A stretch of DNA of 61,762 nt, taken from JAIFWV01 sp964580495 (GTDB lineage: Bacteria > Patescibacteriota > Doudnabacteria > UBA920 > O2-02-FULL-48-8). Of this stretch, positions 15,865-23,109 are shown piece after piece. The stretch covers positions 1-61,762 of the forward strand of contig CAZOKE010000001.1 of assembly GCA_964580495.1 (NCBI GenBank), in the 5' to 3' direction. The notes under the pieces are model-generated. The model saw only the letters and a list, made by a program, of their open reading frames with translations. It was not told the origin of the DNA and did not search any database. Every line of letters starts with the position of its first letter. The stretch's first letter is position 1. Both the position numbers and the translations under genes were made by a program.

Positions 15865-17643
15865 TTATGCTTTCGCTGTCTGCGCCACTGCCGCAGGATT
15901 TGCAACCGTTTGTGCCAATGGCAGATTAAAGTAAAAAGTTGACCCTTTGCCGACCTGTGAACAAACTCCCACGCGACCGCCGTGCGCCTCGACAATCCCC
16001 TTGCTGATCACCAATCCCAACCCCGTGCCCTTTTTCTCCGAAGCGGCTCCGCCCTCAAGCTGGGTAAATTTGCTGAACAATTTGGAGATCTGGTCTTCCG
16101 GAATCCCCATCCCGGTGTCGGTAACCGCCACTATGACCTGGTCTGAATCAAATGCGACATCGTCTTTCAGCCCCGGCCAGATCATGCCCAGCGCCGAAAT
16201 TTTCGAAATCAATTGTTGGCCCGAACCAAGTTTAAAAGCGGAAATAATAATTTTGCCGTTGGCCGAAAACTTAATTGCATTCGACAAAAAATTGTTCAGC
16301 ACTTGCCCGATCTTGTTTTCGTCAGCCGAAACTTGTTTGGGCAGCTCGGGGTCCAGTTTCTTTTCTAAACTAATGTGGTTTTCTTCAGCCAACGACTTAA
16401 ACGACTGCAGGCGCATTTCGATCACAGCAGAAATATCGGTTGGCTTTTTGAGGACCTGGAACTTGCCGGCCTCGAGTTTAGCCACATCGAGCAGGTCGTT
16501 GACCAAATCGAGCATGGAAGCGGAATTGGACACGATCAGCTCGATGAATTCCTGATATTTTTTCTGTTCATTTTTGATCTTGTCTTCTTTCAAAAGGTTG
16601 GCGATAGAACGGATGCCGGTCAGCGGGCTGCGCAATTCATGAACCATCATGGAAGTGAAATCATCGCGCATTTTCTCAATCGCTTTTTCCTGTGTGATGT
16701 CGTGGAATAGCACGACCGCCCCCAAAGCCTGGTTAGCCGAGTCTTTGACCGGGCTGATCAAAATTCTCAAAACCTTGTCTCCCAGCGACAGCTGGTCTTG
16801 GACTATGAGCTTGTCCTGGCGCAAGGATTCTTCAATCTTTGTGCGCAAATCCATTTTCGAAGCCAATGAATCCAAGACATCAAAAATAGAGGGCTGGGGT
16901 TTAGAAATCGCCAGCATGTGCTTGGCAGTCGGGTTTATGACCAACAACCGATTGCGCGTGTCCACCATAAACACGCCGTCGGCCATGGATTCGACCATGG
17001 AATTCAGCTTGCCTTTTTCCTGGTTTAAAATCATTTCCAGTTTGGAAACGGCAGTGGAAGCTTGGTTCATGATCGTGTACAGAATCGACATTTCATCGTC
17101 CTTGTACAATCCTTCTTTGGTCGAGGCAATTGTCAGCAACCCCATGGCTTGGCCATTGATGACTACCGGGATGTTGAAAAAAGATTTGACTCCCCACTTA
17201 TTGGATTCGTCGGTGATGGTGCCGGAGATGCTTTCGTCCAGGTCAGAAGTTTTGATTTCGCGGCCGATCAATGCGGAAAATGCTTTGACTGATCCGCTTT
17301 TCACCTCGTCGACAAATTTAGAATTTACCGATTCTTCCAGCACGCAATGGAATATGACCCGGCCTTCGTCGGTTAAAAGCAAATAAGACACGGTGGAGTA
17401 AGGCAGCAGCTTGCGCAGCGAGCCGGTAATGACATCGACAATTTTCTGGACATTTAGGGAATACCCGATGCGCTCGCCCAATTCCTTCAGAATCGAAACT
17501 TCGTACATGCGCCGCTGCATTTCGCCTTCTTTGTGCAGAAGGCTAATGCGCATTTTGCGGTTTTCCCACCAAATAAAAACAATGACAATCACAGTATAGA
17601 TTGCCAGGGCGAAAAATATATAAGAGGATTGGGTTCCGCTCAT
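15865..17643 (-). CDS. Membrane-anchored hybrid-sensor histidine kinase (TM-GAF-PAS-HisKA-HATPase)
   Basis: 592 residues. One N-terminal TM (FFALAIYTVIVIVFIWW), a GAF-like domain (about 50-205), a PAS domain (about 215-330: VESMADGVFMVDTRNRLLVINPTA), HisKA with MMVHELRSPLTGIRS, N-box LSNAIKFS, G1 DTGMGIP and GTGLGLVISKG. The ATPase domain carries an insertion (about 470-495, LGSGQQLISKISALGMIWPGL) between the N and G1 boxes. No receiver is fused; the receiver is encoded upstream at 18370. Confidence 0.9.
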   Translation of the reverse strand: MSGTQSSYIFFALAIYTVIVIVFIWWENRKMRISLLHKEGEMQRRMYEVSILKELGERIGYSLNVQKIVDVITGSLRKLLPYSTVSYLLLTDEGRVIFHCVLEESVNSKFVDEVKSGSVKAFSALIGREIKTSDLDESISGTITDESNKWGVKSFFNIPVVINGQAMGLLTIASTKEGLYKDDEMSILYTIMNQASTAVSKLEMILNQEKGKLNSMVESMADGVFMVDTRNRLLVINPTAKHMLAISKPQPSIFDVLDSLASKMDLRTKIEESLRQDKLIVQDQLSLGDKVLRILISPVKDSANQALGAVVLFHDITQEKAIEKMRDDFTSMMVHELRSPLTGIRSIANLLKEDKIKNEQKKYQEFIELIVSNSASMLDLVNDLLDVAKLEAGKFQVLKKPTDISAVIEMRLQSFKSLAEENHISLEKKLDPELPKQVSADENKIGQVLNNFLSNAIKFSANGKIIISAFKLGSGQQLISKISALGMIWPGLKDDVAFDSDQVIVAVTDTGMGIPEDQISKLFSKFTQLEGGAASEKKGTGLGLVISKGIVEAHGGRVGVCSQVGKGSTFYFNLPLAQTVANPAAVAQTAKA

Positions 17644-17673
17644 GAAAGGCTACTTTTTGTTTTAATTTCTAGA

Positions 17674-17976
17674 CTAAACTTTTGCTGCGTGGGCTAGCCT
17701 CGAAAATCCGAGTCCTAGGAACAATACACCAAGCAGCAAAAATCCATCCTGTGCCAAGCCTAAATTTGCACTGTTCTGAATAATTCCGAAGTTCAGTATA
17801 ATTTTCTCGATCACAGTAATCACTACAAACAGCATCCCAACTCCCAAAAGCCGGATAGCCTGGCCAATAAGTCCCCCGTAAGCCTTGGTTGAGGCATAAA
17901 GGCTGTACAAGCCCCCGATCACTATGACAGCGACCAGGCCTTGCACCACAAAATTGATTGGAAGATTGCTCACCAT
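17674..17976 (-). CDS. Three-TM membrane protein in the two-component operon
   Basis: About 100 residues from the ATG at 17976; an in-frame GTG at 18057 is possible. Three hydrophobic helices (FVVQGLVAVIVIGGLYSLY, IRLLGVGMLFVVITVIEKIIL, GFLLLGVLFLGLGFSRLA). No family recognised. Lies between the receiver/90-residue gene and the sensor kinase, suggesting a role in signal perception at the membrane. Confidence 0.65.
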   Translation of the reverse strand: MVSNLPINFVVQGLVAVIVIGGLYSLYASTKAYGGLIGQAIRLLGVGMLFVVITVIEKIILNFGIIQNSANLGLAQDGFLLLGVLFLGLGFSRLAHAAKV

Positions 17977-18076
17977 AATTTTATCCCGCGCCACTTTTGT
18001 TAAAAAAGTTGGTACGGATTTTACTTTAATAATTTTTTCATAATTCACCGACTTCACCGGAAAGTGGTGTCGGGAT

Positions 18077-18349
18077 TTATTTTATGTTTACTTTTATATC
18101 AGGGTATTTTTGAAATACCGGCGTCAATATATTTTTTACTATTTGCCCGGAAAGGCCGATGTACTCGTCGATGAGTTTTTGCAAAACAGACTGCGGGTCA
18201 CCGGTAATCTCGGTGGCCATGCCGTCGGCATTAAGTTTGAGGCCTTCGACATTTTTGGCTTTAACCAAAACAATATCGGGTCCCAAAATGACTTTTTGCT
18301 TGGTGATAATGTCGTTTATCAGATTTAAATACTGGCTTGTGTCTGCCAT
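18077..18349 (-). CDS. Small acidic protein in the two-component operon
   Basis: 90 residues, no TM: MADTSQYLNLINDIITKQKV..., ending FQKYPDIKVNIK. Predicted helix-strand-helix with a central repeat-like segment. No family recognised. Close spacing to the receiver (20 bases) supports co-transcription. Confidence 0.65.
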   Translation of the reverse strand: MADTSQYLNLINDIITKQKVILGPDIVLVKAKNVEGLKLNADGMATEITGDPQSVLQKLIDEYIGLSGQIVKNILTPVFQKYPDIKVNIK

Positions 18350-18369
18350 AAATTAAAAATTTGATTAAT

Positions 18370-18789
18370 TTAAACTGCCGGTGGTACTGCAACCGGTCCT
18401 TGGCCCGCCATTTTCCGTTCCAAAACTGTCTTGATTTTGGTGACTAATTCTTCGAGGCGGTAATTAGCTTTAACCAAATAGTCCATGGCGCCCAATGACA
18501 GCGCATCTGAAATCTTGTCGTAGTCCGAAAGATTTGTGAGTATAACCACGGGAATATCTTTAGTCGTATCCTGCTCTTTCATTTGTTTCAAAGCCCCGAT
18601 CCCGTCCAAACGCGGCATAACCAAATCTAGAAGCACCAAGTCCGGCTTTTCCGAAGCCGCTTTCTCCACCCCCTCTACTCCGTCTTTGGCCCCGACCACT
18701 TCAAAACCTTCTTGCTTCAATTCCTCGGATAAAGCCGTGAGAAGAATCTCTTCATCCTCCACAACCAATATCTTGATTTTTTTGTCCAT
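18370..18789 (-). CDS. Single-domain response regulator (REC only)
   Basis: 139 residues: acidic pocket VVEDEE, phospho-acceptor in DLVLLDLVMPRLDG, switch Thr in VVILTNLS and Lys in YLVKANY. No output domain; a short Ala/Pro tail follows. First gene of the five-gene signalling operon; acts by protein contact rather than DNA binding. Confidence 0.93.
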   Translation of the reverse strand: MDKKIKILVVEDEEILLTALSEELKQEGFEVVGAKDGVEGVEKAASEKPDLVLLDLVMPRLDGIGALKQMKEQDTTKDIPVVILTNLSDYDKISDALSLGAMDYLVKANYRLEELVTKIKTVLERKMAGQGPVAVPPAV

Positions 18790-18886
18790 ATGTTTAATTG
18801 ATTAGTTTCTTAGAGTAATAAGACATTTTGAGTCTTAAACGCGCCTTAATTATAGCATAAAATCCGGGAAAACCCAAAATTGCGGA

Positions 18887-19933
18887 TTACAAGGAATTCA
18901 AATACGACCAGAGGTTTACGTGCAGGTTGAAATAAACAAAGACAGCGAACAAAATCAGGAAGAATCCCAGGTACTTATTTTTCAAAAACATCATTATGCC
19001 GACAAACGCGCTCACCAAAGCCAATAAATGGCCTTGCGTCAGAAAAACATAAGCTTTGGAAATGTAATTATAGTAAGGATCGGAAGGCAGACTGCTGGCC
19101 AAAAAGGCGTAAAGGAAAAAATAAACCGGGAACAGCATAAAATTTACATAACCAAAAGCTTCAAACGCGTGCGACTCTTTCGTCTTTACTTGTTTAACCC
19201 TGCCGCTGTAGCCTTGGACTCTGGACGTGCCCACGGTAAATAAATCATCCCACAAATGCGGCACAGCTCTCTCGGACATAGGAGTGATCCTGGCCTGCGC
19301 AGGTTGTTCTTTCAAAATTTCCGGCTGGATTTTTTCCAGTACCACTTGCGGAAGAGGAATATCGATTTTTAGCTCGGCTGGTTTATTGCTTGCCGGGGCT
19401 GTCTGCCGGGATGTTGCTGGTGCCTGGGGTGGCACTTCGATGCTGCTTGCTTTGCTTTGGATCGAGGCGACTATTTTCTTTTTCCAAGTAGTTCTTTTCC
19501 AAAGTTCGCTTGCGGCAAAAATTCCAGACCCGCCGACGAGCGTATACAACACTGGAAAAGGATATGCCAGCAGGATAACCAAAAAAAGGGCAAATGGCGA
19601 CCAGATTTTGAACAGTGTCGAAATCACCTGGACCCAATCCAGATCGATTTTTTTTAGGTCGTAATTTATGTATTCGTCCGGCGCAAACGCGCGCGGCAGC
19701 AAACTCGGATACTTCAGCTCTTCCGGGTGCATTACGCGATAAGAATCGATCGGGACTAAGGGCAAATAAAAAAACACGCGCCAAAGCGTGGCAGTGTATG
19801 TCCCATCCTTTTTGCTGACGTTCCGCTTGCCGTAGAAAACCTGTCCTGTGATGTTCACAGGCAGTGAATCTATGGCCTTGCTGACTCGAGATTCAAGGTC
19901 AGTTCCCAAGTATTTTAGTTGGTTTTTATTCAT
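18887..19933 (-). CDS. Multi-pass membrane protein of unknown function
   Basis: 348 residues from the ATG at 19933 (MNKNQLKYLGTDLESRVSKA); the upstream ATG at 19990 adds an unlikely 19 residues. N-terminal cytosolic part, two TM segments (about 110-145), a long Pro/Ala/Gln-rich linker (about 165-225) and at least three C-terminal TM segments. No family recognised; possibly a large cell-surface scaffold. Confidence 0.7.
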   Translation of the reverse strand: MNKNQLKYLGTDLESRVSKAIDSLPVNITGQVFYGKRNVSKKDGTYTATLWRVFFYLPLVPIDSYRVMHPEELKYPSLLPRAFAPDEYINYDLKKIDLDWVQVISTLFKIWSPFALFLVILLAYPFPVLYTLVGGSGIFAASELWKRTTWKKKIVASIQSKASSIEVPPQAPATSRQTAPASNKPAELKIDIPLPQVVLEKIQPEILKEQPAQARITPMSERAVPHLWDDLFTVGTSRVQGYSGRVKQVKTKESHAFEAFGYVNFMLFPVYFFLYAFLASSLPSDPYYNYISKAYVFLTQGHLLALVSAFVGIMMFLKNKYLGFFLILFAVFVYFNLHVNLWSYLNSL

Positions 19934-20001
19934 TTTGCTGGGAAAACAAGTTGCATTAATTTTACCATAAATAAAACAATCGTGCTCCAATTTGGCTAGT
20001 A

Positions 20002-20030
20002 TTGAATATTTCGGATTTATTTGCTAAAAT
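20002..20030 (+). promoter_or_regulatory. Promoter of the nested tRNA / tRNA-Tyr array
   Basis: TTGAAT, 17-base spacer, TAAAAT. The predicted start (about 20037) lies only a few bases before the outer tRNA-like 5' end, so the outer structure is the first thing transcribed. Confidence 0.65.
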
Positions 20031-20042
20031 TTGCAAGTAAAT

Positions 20043-20213
20043 GCCAGCTTAGCTCAGTGGTAGAGTCCCGCCCCTTCTGATAATTGCCGACGTAGCTCAG
20101 TGGTAGAGCAGCTGTTTTGTAAACAGCAGGTCGTCGGTTCAAGCCCGACCGTCGGCTCCAGAAGGGGCGGGATAAACAGTATGTCGTCGATTCAAATCCG
20201 ACAGCTGGCTCCA
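20043..20213 (+). other. Headless outer tRNA-like gene carrying a nested tRNA
   Basis: 5' half (20043-20066): acceptor GCCAGCT, TA, D-arm GCTCAGTGGTAGAGT. 3' half (about 20172-20213): ATAAACAGT, V loop, T-arm GTCGA-TTCAAAT-CCGAC, acceptor AGCTGGC (perfect complement of the 5' strand), discriminator U and encoded CCA. In place of the anticodon arm is a perfect 13-bp inverted repeat, CCCGCCCCTTCTG (20067-20079) and CAGAAGGGGCGGG (20159-20171), flanking a complete tRNA-Thr. The 3' half of the old anticodon arm (TAAACAGT) remains and resembles the inner tRNA; the 5' half and anticodon are gone. The T-stem has one A-C mismatch. Confidence 0.75.
20086..20160 (+). tRNA. tRNA-Thr (UGU), nested
   Basis: 75 nt with CCA. 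Acceptor GCCGACG/CGTCGGC, D-arm GCTCAGTGGTAGAGC, anticodon stem GCTGT/ACAGC with loop TTTGTAA (anticodon TGT), T-arm GTCGG-TTCAAGC-CCGAC, discriminator U. Its terminal CA is shared with the right arm of the 13-bp inverted repeat, so releasing its 3' end and forming the outer helix are physically coupled. Confidence 0.93.
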
Positions 20214-20220
20214 GAAAGTG

Positions 20221-20307
20221 GGGAGGTTACCGAAGCAGTCAAACGGGGCTGACTGTAAATCAGCTGACCTTGCGTCTTCGTAGGTGCAAATCCTACACCT
20301 CCCACCA
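20221..20307 (+). tRNA. tRNA-Tyr (GUA)
   Basis: 87 nt with CCA. Acceptor GGGAGGT/ACCTCCC, anticodon loop CTGTAAA (GTA), long class II variable arm, T-arm ending GTGCAAATCCTAC. Only 7 bases after the outer tRNA-like CCA, so the three are one transcript. Confidence 0.95.
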
Positions 20308-20310
20308 GAG

Positions 20311-20345
20311 AAAAACCTTTAATTCAATTTGAAGGTTTTTCTTTT
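20311..20345 (+). terminator. Terminator of the tRNA array
   Basis: AAAAACCTT/AAGGTTTTT stem with T-rich tail immediately after tRNA-Tyr. Confidence 0.85.
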
Positions 20346-20349
20346 TATA

Positions 20350-20527
20350 AGGATTTGCACGGGCAGAAGCGAGACGAGTCCTCAGACGAAGTCGAGCGTC
20401 GACGAAATGTCCGGTGAACATTTCGGCGCTGCCCAGTACGCGAGCGCATCGGCGCGAGCCATGCTAATCCTATACCTCCCACATGGAGCATCTAATTTAT
20501 GAGGTGTTTTTTGTTTAGGATTTGCGC
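20350..20527 (+). other. tRNA-tail-linked element B, downstream of tRNA-Tyr
   Basis: Same order as element A: antisense copy of the tRNA-Tyr T-arm (20350-20360, 11 bases perfect); 74-nt core (20361-20434); GC hairpin with a GCATCGGCG centre (about 20443-20456); sense mimic of the tRNA-Tyr 3' end (20466-20482, one substitution plus a changed CCA); a terminator-like hairpin GCATCT/AGGTGT with T-run; and a second antisense T-arm (20517-20527, 10 of 11). The flanks match tRNA-Tyr here and tRNA-Trp in element A, while the core is shared. Confidence 0.8.
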
Positions 20528-20530
20528 AAA

Positions 20531-20556
20531 AATAACCCGCATCAGCGGGTTCTACT
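20531..20556 (-). terminator. Terminator of the TPR gene
   Basis: AACCCGC/GCGGGTT hairpin with T-run on the minus strand. Confidence 0.75.
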
Positions 20557-20569
20557 AATTTACTCGTTA

Positions 20570-21427
20570 CTATATTTTAATCTTCATCAGCTTCTCTCGA
20601 GCCGGTTTGTTGGTTGGGTCAATCTGCAGAATTTGCTCCAGCACTTCCTCTGCCCGGACTTTGTTTTGGATCTTCATGTACATATCGGCCAGCAAAAACT
20701 GGTAAGGCGTGTTGCGGGGGTCAAGTTGCAGAGCTTGGGTTATGGCCTTTATGGCTTTGGCCGGCTCATCCATGCTGTCCATGCACAATGCCAAGTTGAT
20801 CCATCGCACCGGAATCTTGTTGTTCAGCTCCAGAGCTTTTTCATAAGCTTCCGCGGCTTCACGGAATTTTTTTACTGAATACAGCGATAGCCCAAGATTG
20901 CTCCAATACACGTCTTTTGAAGGGTTGAGCTTGGTTAAATATTCAAAAGTCTCCGCCGCTTCCTGGAAATTTTTTTCTTGCAAATAAAGCCGGCCCAAAC
21001 CCTCGTACGCGGAAATATCCGTTGGGTTGATTTTGATTGCTTCTAAATATTTATCTTCAATATTTTTTGGTTCAGATTCTGAAGCGAGTTCCGCCGCTTC
21101 CGGCATCCAAACCGGTTCGGCGTCGGATTGCCGGATGCGGATTCGGAAAGCTTTCTTAGCGGTATCTAAAGCAGGATATTGACCCAGATGCGTAAGCTTA
21201 TTTACAGGCAGCGGCGGCTTGAGGTCTTTGGCTTCCAGTACCGCATGCCACACGCTTTCTGCAAAAATCTTAAGTTTGCCTTTCAGATAACCCCAGACTG
21301 AGTCCGTGAGCATAAGCATGCGGGACCGGCCCACGACCCTGTCGGTAATCACCGGAATTTTGGACAGCACCAAAGAGATGAGGATGAATGCGGCTAATCC
21401 AAAAATTATCCAAGCAAATACGATCAT
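20570..21427 (-). CDS. Membrane-anchored TPR-repeat protein
   Basis: 285 residues. One N-terminal TM (FAWIIFGLAAFILISLVLSKI), a linker, then at least three TPR units from about 150 (AYEGLGRLYLQEKNFQEAAETFEYL, YWSNLGLSLYSVKKFREAAEAYEKAL, WINLALCMDSMDEPAKAIKAITQAL). A scaffold for protein complexes at the membrane; partner unknown. Follows tsf on the same strand. Confidence 0.85.
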   Translation of the reverse strand: MIVFAWIIFGLAAFILISLVLSKIPVITDRVVGRSRMLMLTDSVWGYLKGKLKIFAESVWHAVLEAKDLKPPLPVNKLTHLGQYPALDTAKKAFRIRIRQSDAEPVWMPEAAELASESEPKNIEDKYLEAIKINPTDISAYEGLGRLYLQEKNFQEAAETFEYLTKLNPSKDVYWSNLGLSLYSVKKFREAAEAYEKALELNNKIPVRWINLALCMDSMDEPAKAIKAITQALQLDPRNTPYQFLLADMYMKIQNKVRAEEVLEQILQIDPTNKPAREKLMKIKI

Positions 21428-21472
21428 GAATTTCTAATCGTTCTAATTTCTAATTGACCTAAACTTTAGAAA

Positions 21473-22060
21473 TTATTCTGCTCCGAGCACAAACCGAGCA
21501 AATCGTCGGACTTGAATGTTCTCCCCGATCTTCGCCACAGTCTCTGCAATCAAATCCTTCACTTTTTTATCCGGGTCGCGGACATAAGGCTGGTCTAGCA
21601 AACAAACCATCTCGAAGTATTTTTCCAATTTGCCGGCTATGATCTGCTCTTGCATGGCTTCCGGCTTGTCTTTGATCTGCTCGCGGTAAATATTCTTTTC
21701 GTTTTCATGGGCTTCCGCAGGCACCTGGTCGCGGGAAACATAGACAGGAGCCGCAGCAGCGATATGCAAAGCTATTTCGTTGCCCAGCTTCTGGAAGTCT
21801 TCGTTTCGGGCCACGAAATCAGTCTCGCAGTTGATTTCAAGCAAGACCCCGACTTTGCTGCCGGCGTGGATATAAGACACAATCAATCCTTCTTTGGTCA
21901 CGCGGTCGGATTTTTTGGCCAGCGAGGCATGGCCTTTTTTGCGAAGCCAGGTTACCGCCTCATCGAAACTACCGTTTTCTTCCAAAGCTTTCTTGGCGTC
22001 GCTGATTCCTGCTCCGGTAGCTTCCCGGAGTTTTTTGATTTCATCAGTTGTAATTTTCAT
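21473..22060 (-). CDS. tsf: Elongation factor Ts
   Basis: 195 residues, the short form of EF-Ts. N-terminal UBA-like domain (IKKLREATGAGISDAKKALEENGSFDEA), then VTWLRKKG and the conserved VGVLLEINCETDFVARNEDF core contacting EF-Tu, a short coiled coil and the C-terminal module. Exchanges GDP for GTP on EF-Tu. Standard partner of rpsB upstream. Confidence 0.95.
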   Translation of the reverse strand: MKITTDEIKKLREATGAGISDAKKALEENGSFDEAVTWLRKKGHASLAKKSDRVTKEGLIVSYIHAGSKVGVLLEINCETDFVARNEDFQKLGNEIALHIAAAAPVYVSRDQVPAEAHENEKNIYREQIKDKPEAMQEQIIAGKLEKYFEMVCLLDQPYVRDPDKKVKDLIAETVAKIGENIQVRRFARFVLGAE

Positions 22061-22132
22061 TTTTTTGTCTCCTCTTTATTAATAATTGTGGCAATGAGCA
22101 CGTGAATGGGGTGAACCGCAGCAGGACCCGTC

Positions 22133-22870
22133 CTACTTTGCCACTGCTGCCCCTTCGGTTTTGGTGATCATGGCCTGGGCCATATTGCTCTTTCCTTCGT
22201 TTATGGCGTCTGCCATGGCTTGGGACATGAACTGGATGACTTTGATGGCGTCGTCATTTGATGGGATCACAAAATCGATTTTGGACGGGTCAGAATTGGT
22301 GTCCACCAAGCCGATGATTTTGACTTTTGACTGACGGGCTTCTTCAACCGGTATATGGTCGTACTTGGTGTCGAGCACAAAGATCGCTTCAGGCAATTTC
22401 CTCATGTCTTTGATGCCGGAGAAAAAGTTTTTCATCTTCTCGACTTCGCGCTTGATCATGAGCTGTTCTTTTTTCGTGTACTTGCTGATTTCGCCGTCTT
22501 CGATCATTTTCTCGTAGCGCTCCATTTTCTTGATGGTGCGCTGGATCGTGCGGAAATTGGTAAACGTCCCGCCCAGCCATCGCGTAACGACATATGGCAT
22601 GCCGCAGGATTCAGCCGCTGCGCGCACAGCTTCTTTTGCCTGACGTTTGGTGCCCACAAACAAAACTGCACCACCACGCGAAGCGACTTCTTGGGCAAAA
22701 CTTAACGCTTCGTCGAGTTTCTTTTTGGTCTTTTCCAGATCCAAAATATGGATGTTGTTGCGCTGGGTGTAAATGTACGGGCTCATCTTTGGATTCCAAA
22801 GCGAGGTTTTGTGTCCGAAATGCACACCAACCTTCAACATTTCCATTAGGGTAATGTTCTTCATCTGCAA
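22133..22870 (-). CDS. rpsB: 30S ribosomal protein S2
   Basis: 245 residues: MLKVGVHFGHKTSLWNPKM, YIYTQRNNIHILDLEKT, GAVLFVGTKRQAKEAV, RWLGGTFTNF, LPEAIFVLD and IIGLVDTNSDPSKIDFVIPSNDDA. Complete S2 with the usual coiled-coil insertion. A ~150-nt structured leader precedes it. Confidence 0.96.
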   Translation of the reverse strand: MQMKNITLMEMLKVGVHFGHKTSLWNPKMSPYIYTQRNNIHILDLEKTKKKLDEALSFAQEVASRGGAVLFVGTKRQAKEAVRAAAESCGMPYVVTRWLGGTFTNFRTIQRTIKKMERYEKMIEDGEISKYTKKEQLMIKREVEKMKNFFSGIKDMRKLPEAIFVLDTKYDHIPVEEARQSKVKIIGLVDTNSDPSKIDFVIPSNDDAIKVIQFMSQAMADAINEGKSNMAQAMITKTEGAAVAK

Positions 22871-23019
22871 ACTATTCCTTTCCTTTAATTACGTAATTAA
22901 TTACGTAATTCTTCTACCTTCATCGTTTGGCCAAAGGATCCATAGGATTCCCCTTATCTCTAAAGGTTCTTTCCCAAGACAGGCCTCTGGGCCATCAGAA
23001 GGTATGTAAGATTAATAAC
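22871..23019 (-). promoter_or_regulatory. Structured rpsB leader
   Basis: The predicted transcript folds through a long-range helix TACCTTC...TGGCC / GGCCA...GAAGGTA enclosing further hairpins (GAATCC/GGATCC; ACCTTT/AAGG). A perfect palindrome ATTACGTAAT-TA-ATTACGTAAT-like tract follows near 22889-22910. S2 is known to repress its own operon in some bacteria; whether this leader does so is inference. Confidence 0.5.
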
Positions 23020-23025
23020 TTGTAG

Positions 23026-23054
23026 ATTTTAGCATATTACGCCGGCTTTGGCAA
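23026..23054 (-). promoter_or_regulatory. rpsB-tsf promoter
   Basis: Minus strand TTGCCA, 17-base spacer, TAAAAT, lying at the 3' end of the convergent-looking terminator of the secreted protein gene. Confidence 0.65.
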
Positions 23055-23058
23055 GATT

Positions 23059-23092
23059 AAAAAAGCTCTCGGAAAATTGCTTCCCGAGAGCC
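23059..23092 (-). terminator. Terminator of the DMFase-like gene
   Basis: GCTCTCGG/CCGAGAGC-type stem with minus-strand T-run. Sequence closely resembles the terminator at 25640. Confidence 0.85.
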
Positions 23093-23109
23093 AACCAATT
23101 CAAACCTCC

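Noticed and set aside
20067..20171. A group I or archaeal-type intron in the outer tRNA
   Set aside because: The insert is only 105 nt, consists of a complete tRNA plus an inverted repeat, and shows no group I core; the outer anticodon loop cannot be rebuilt by simple splicing.
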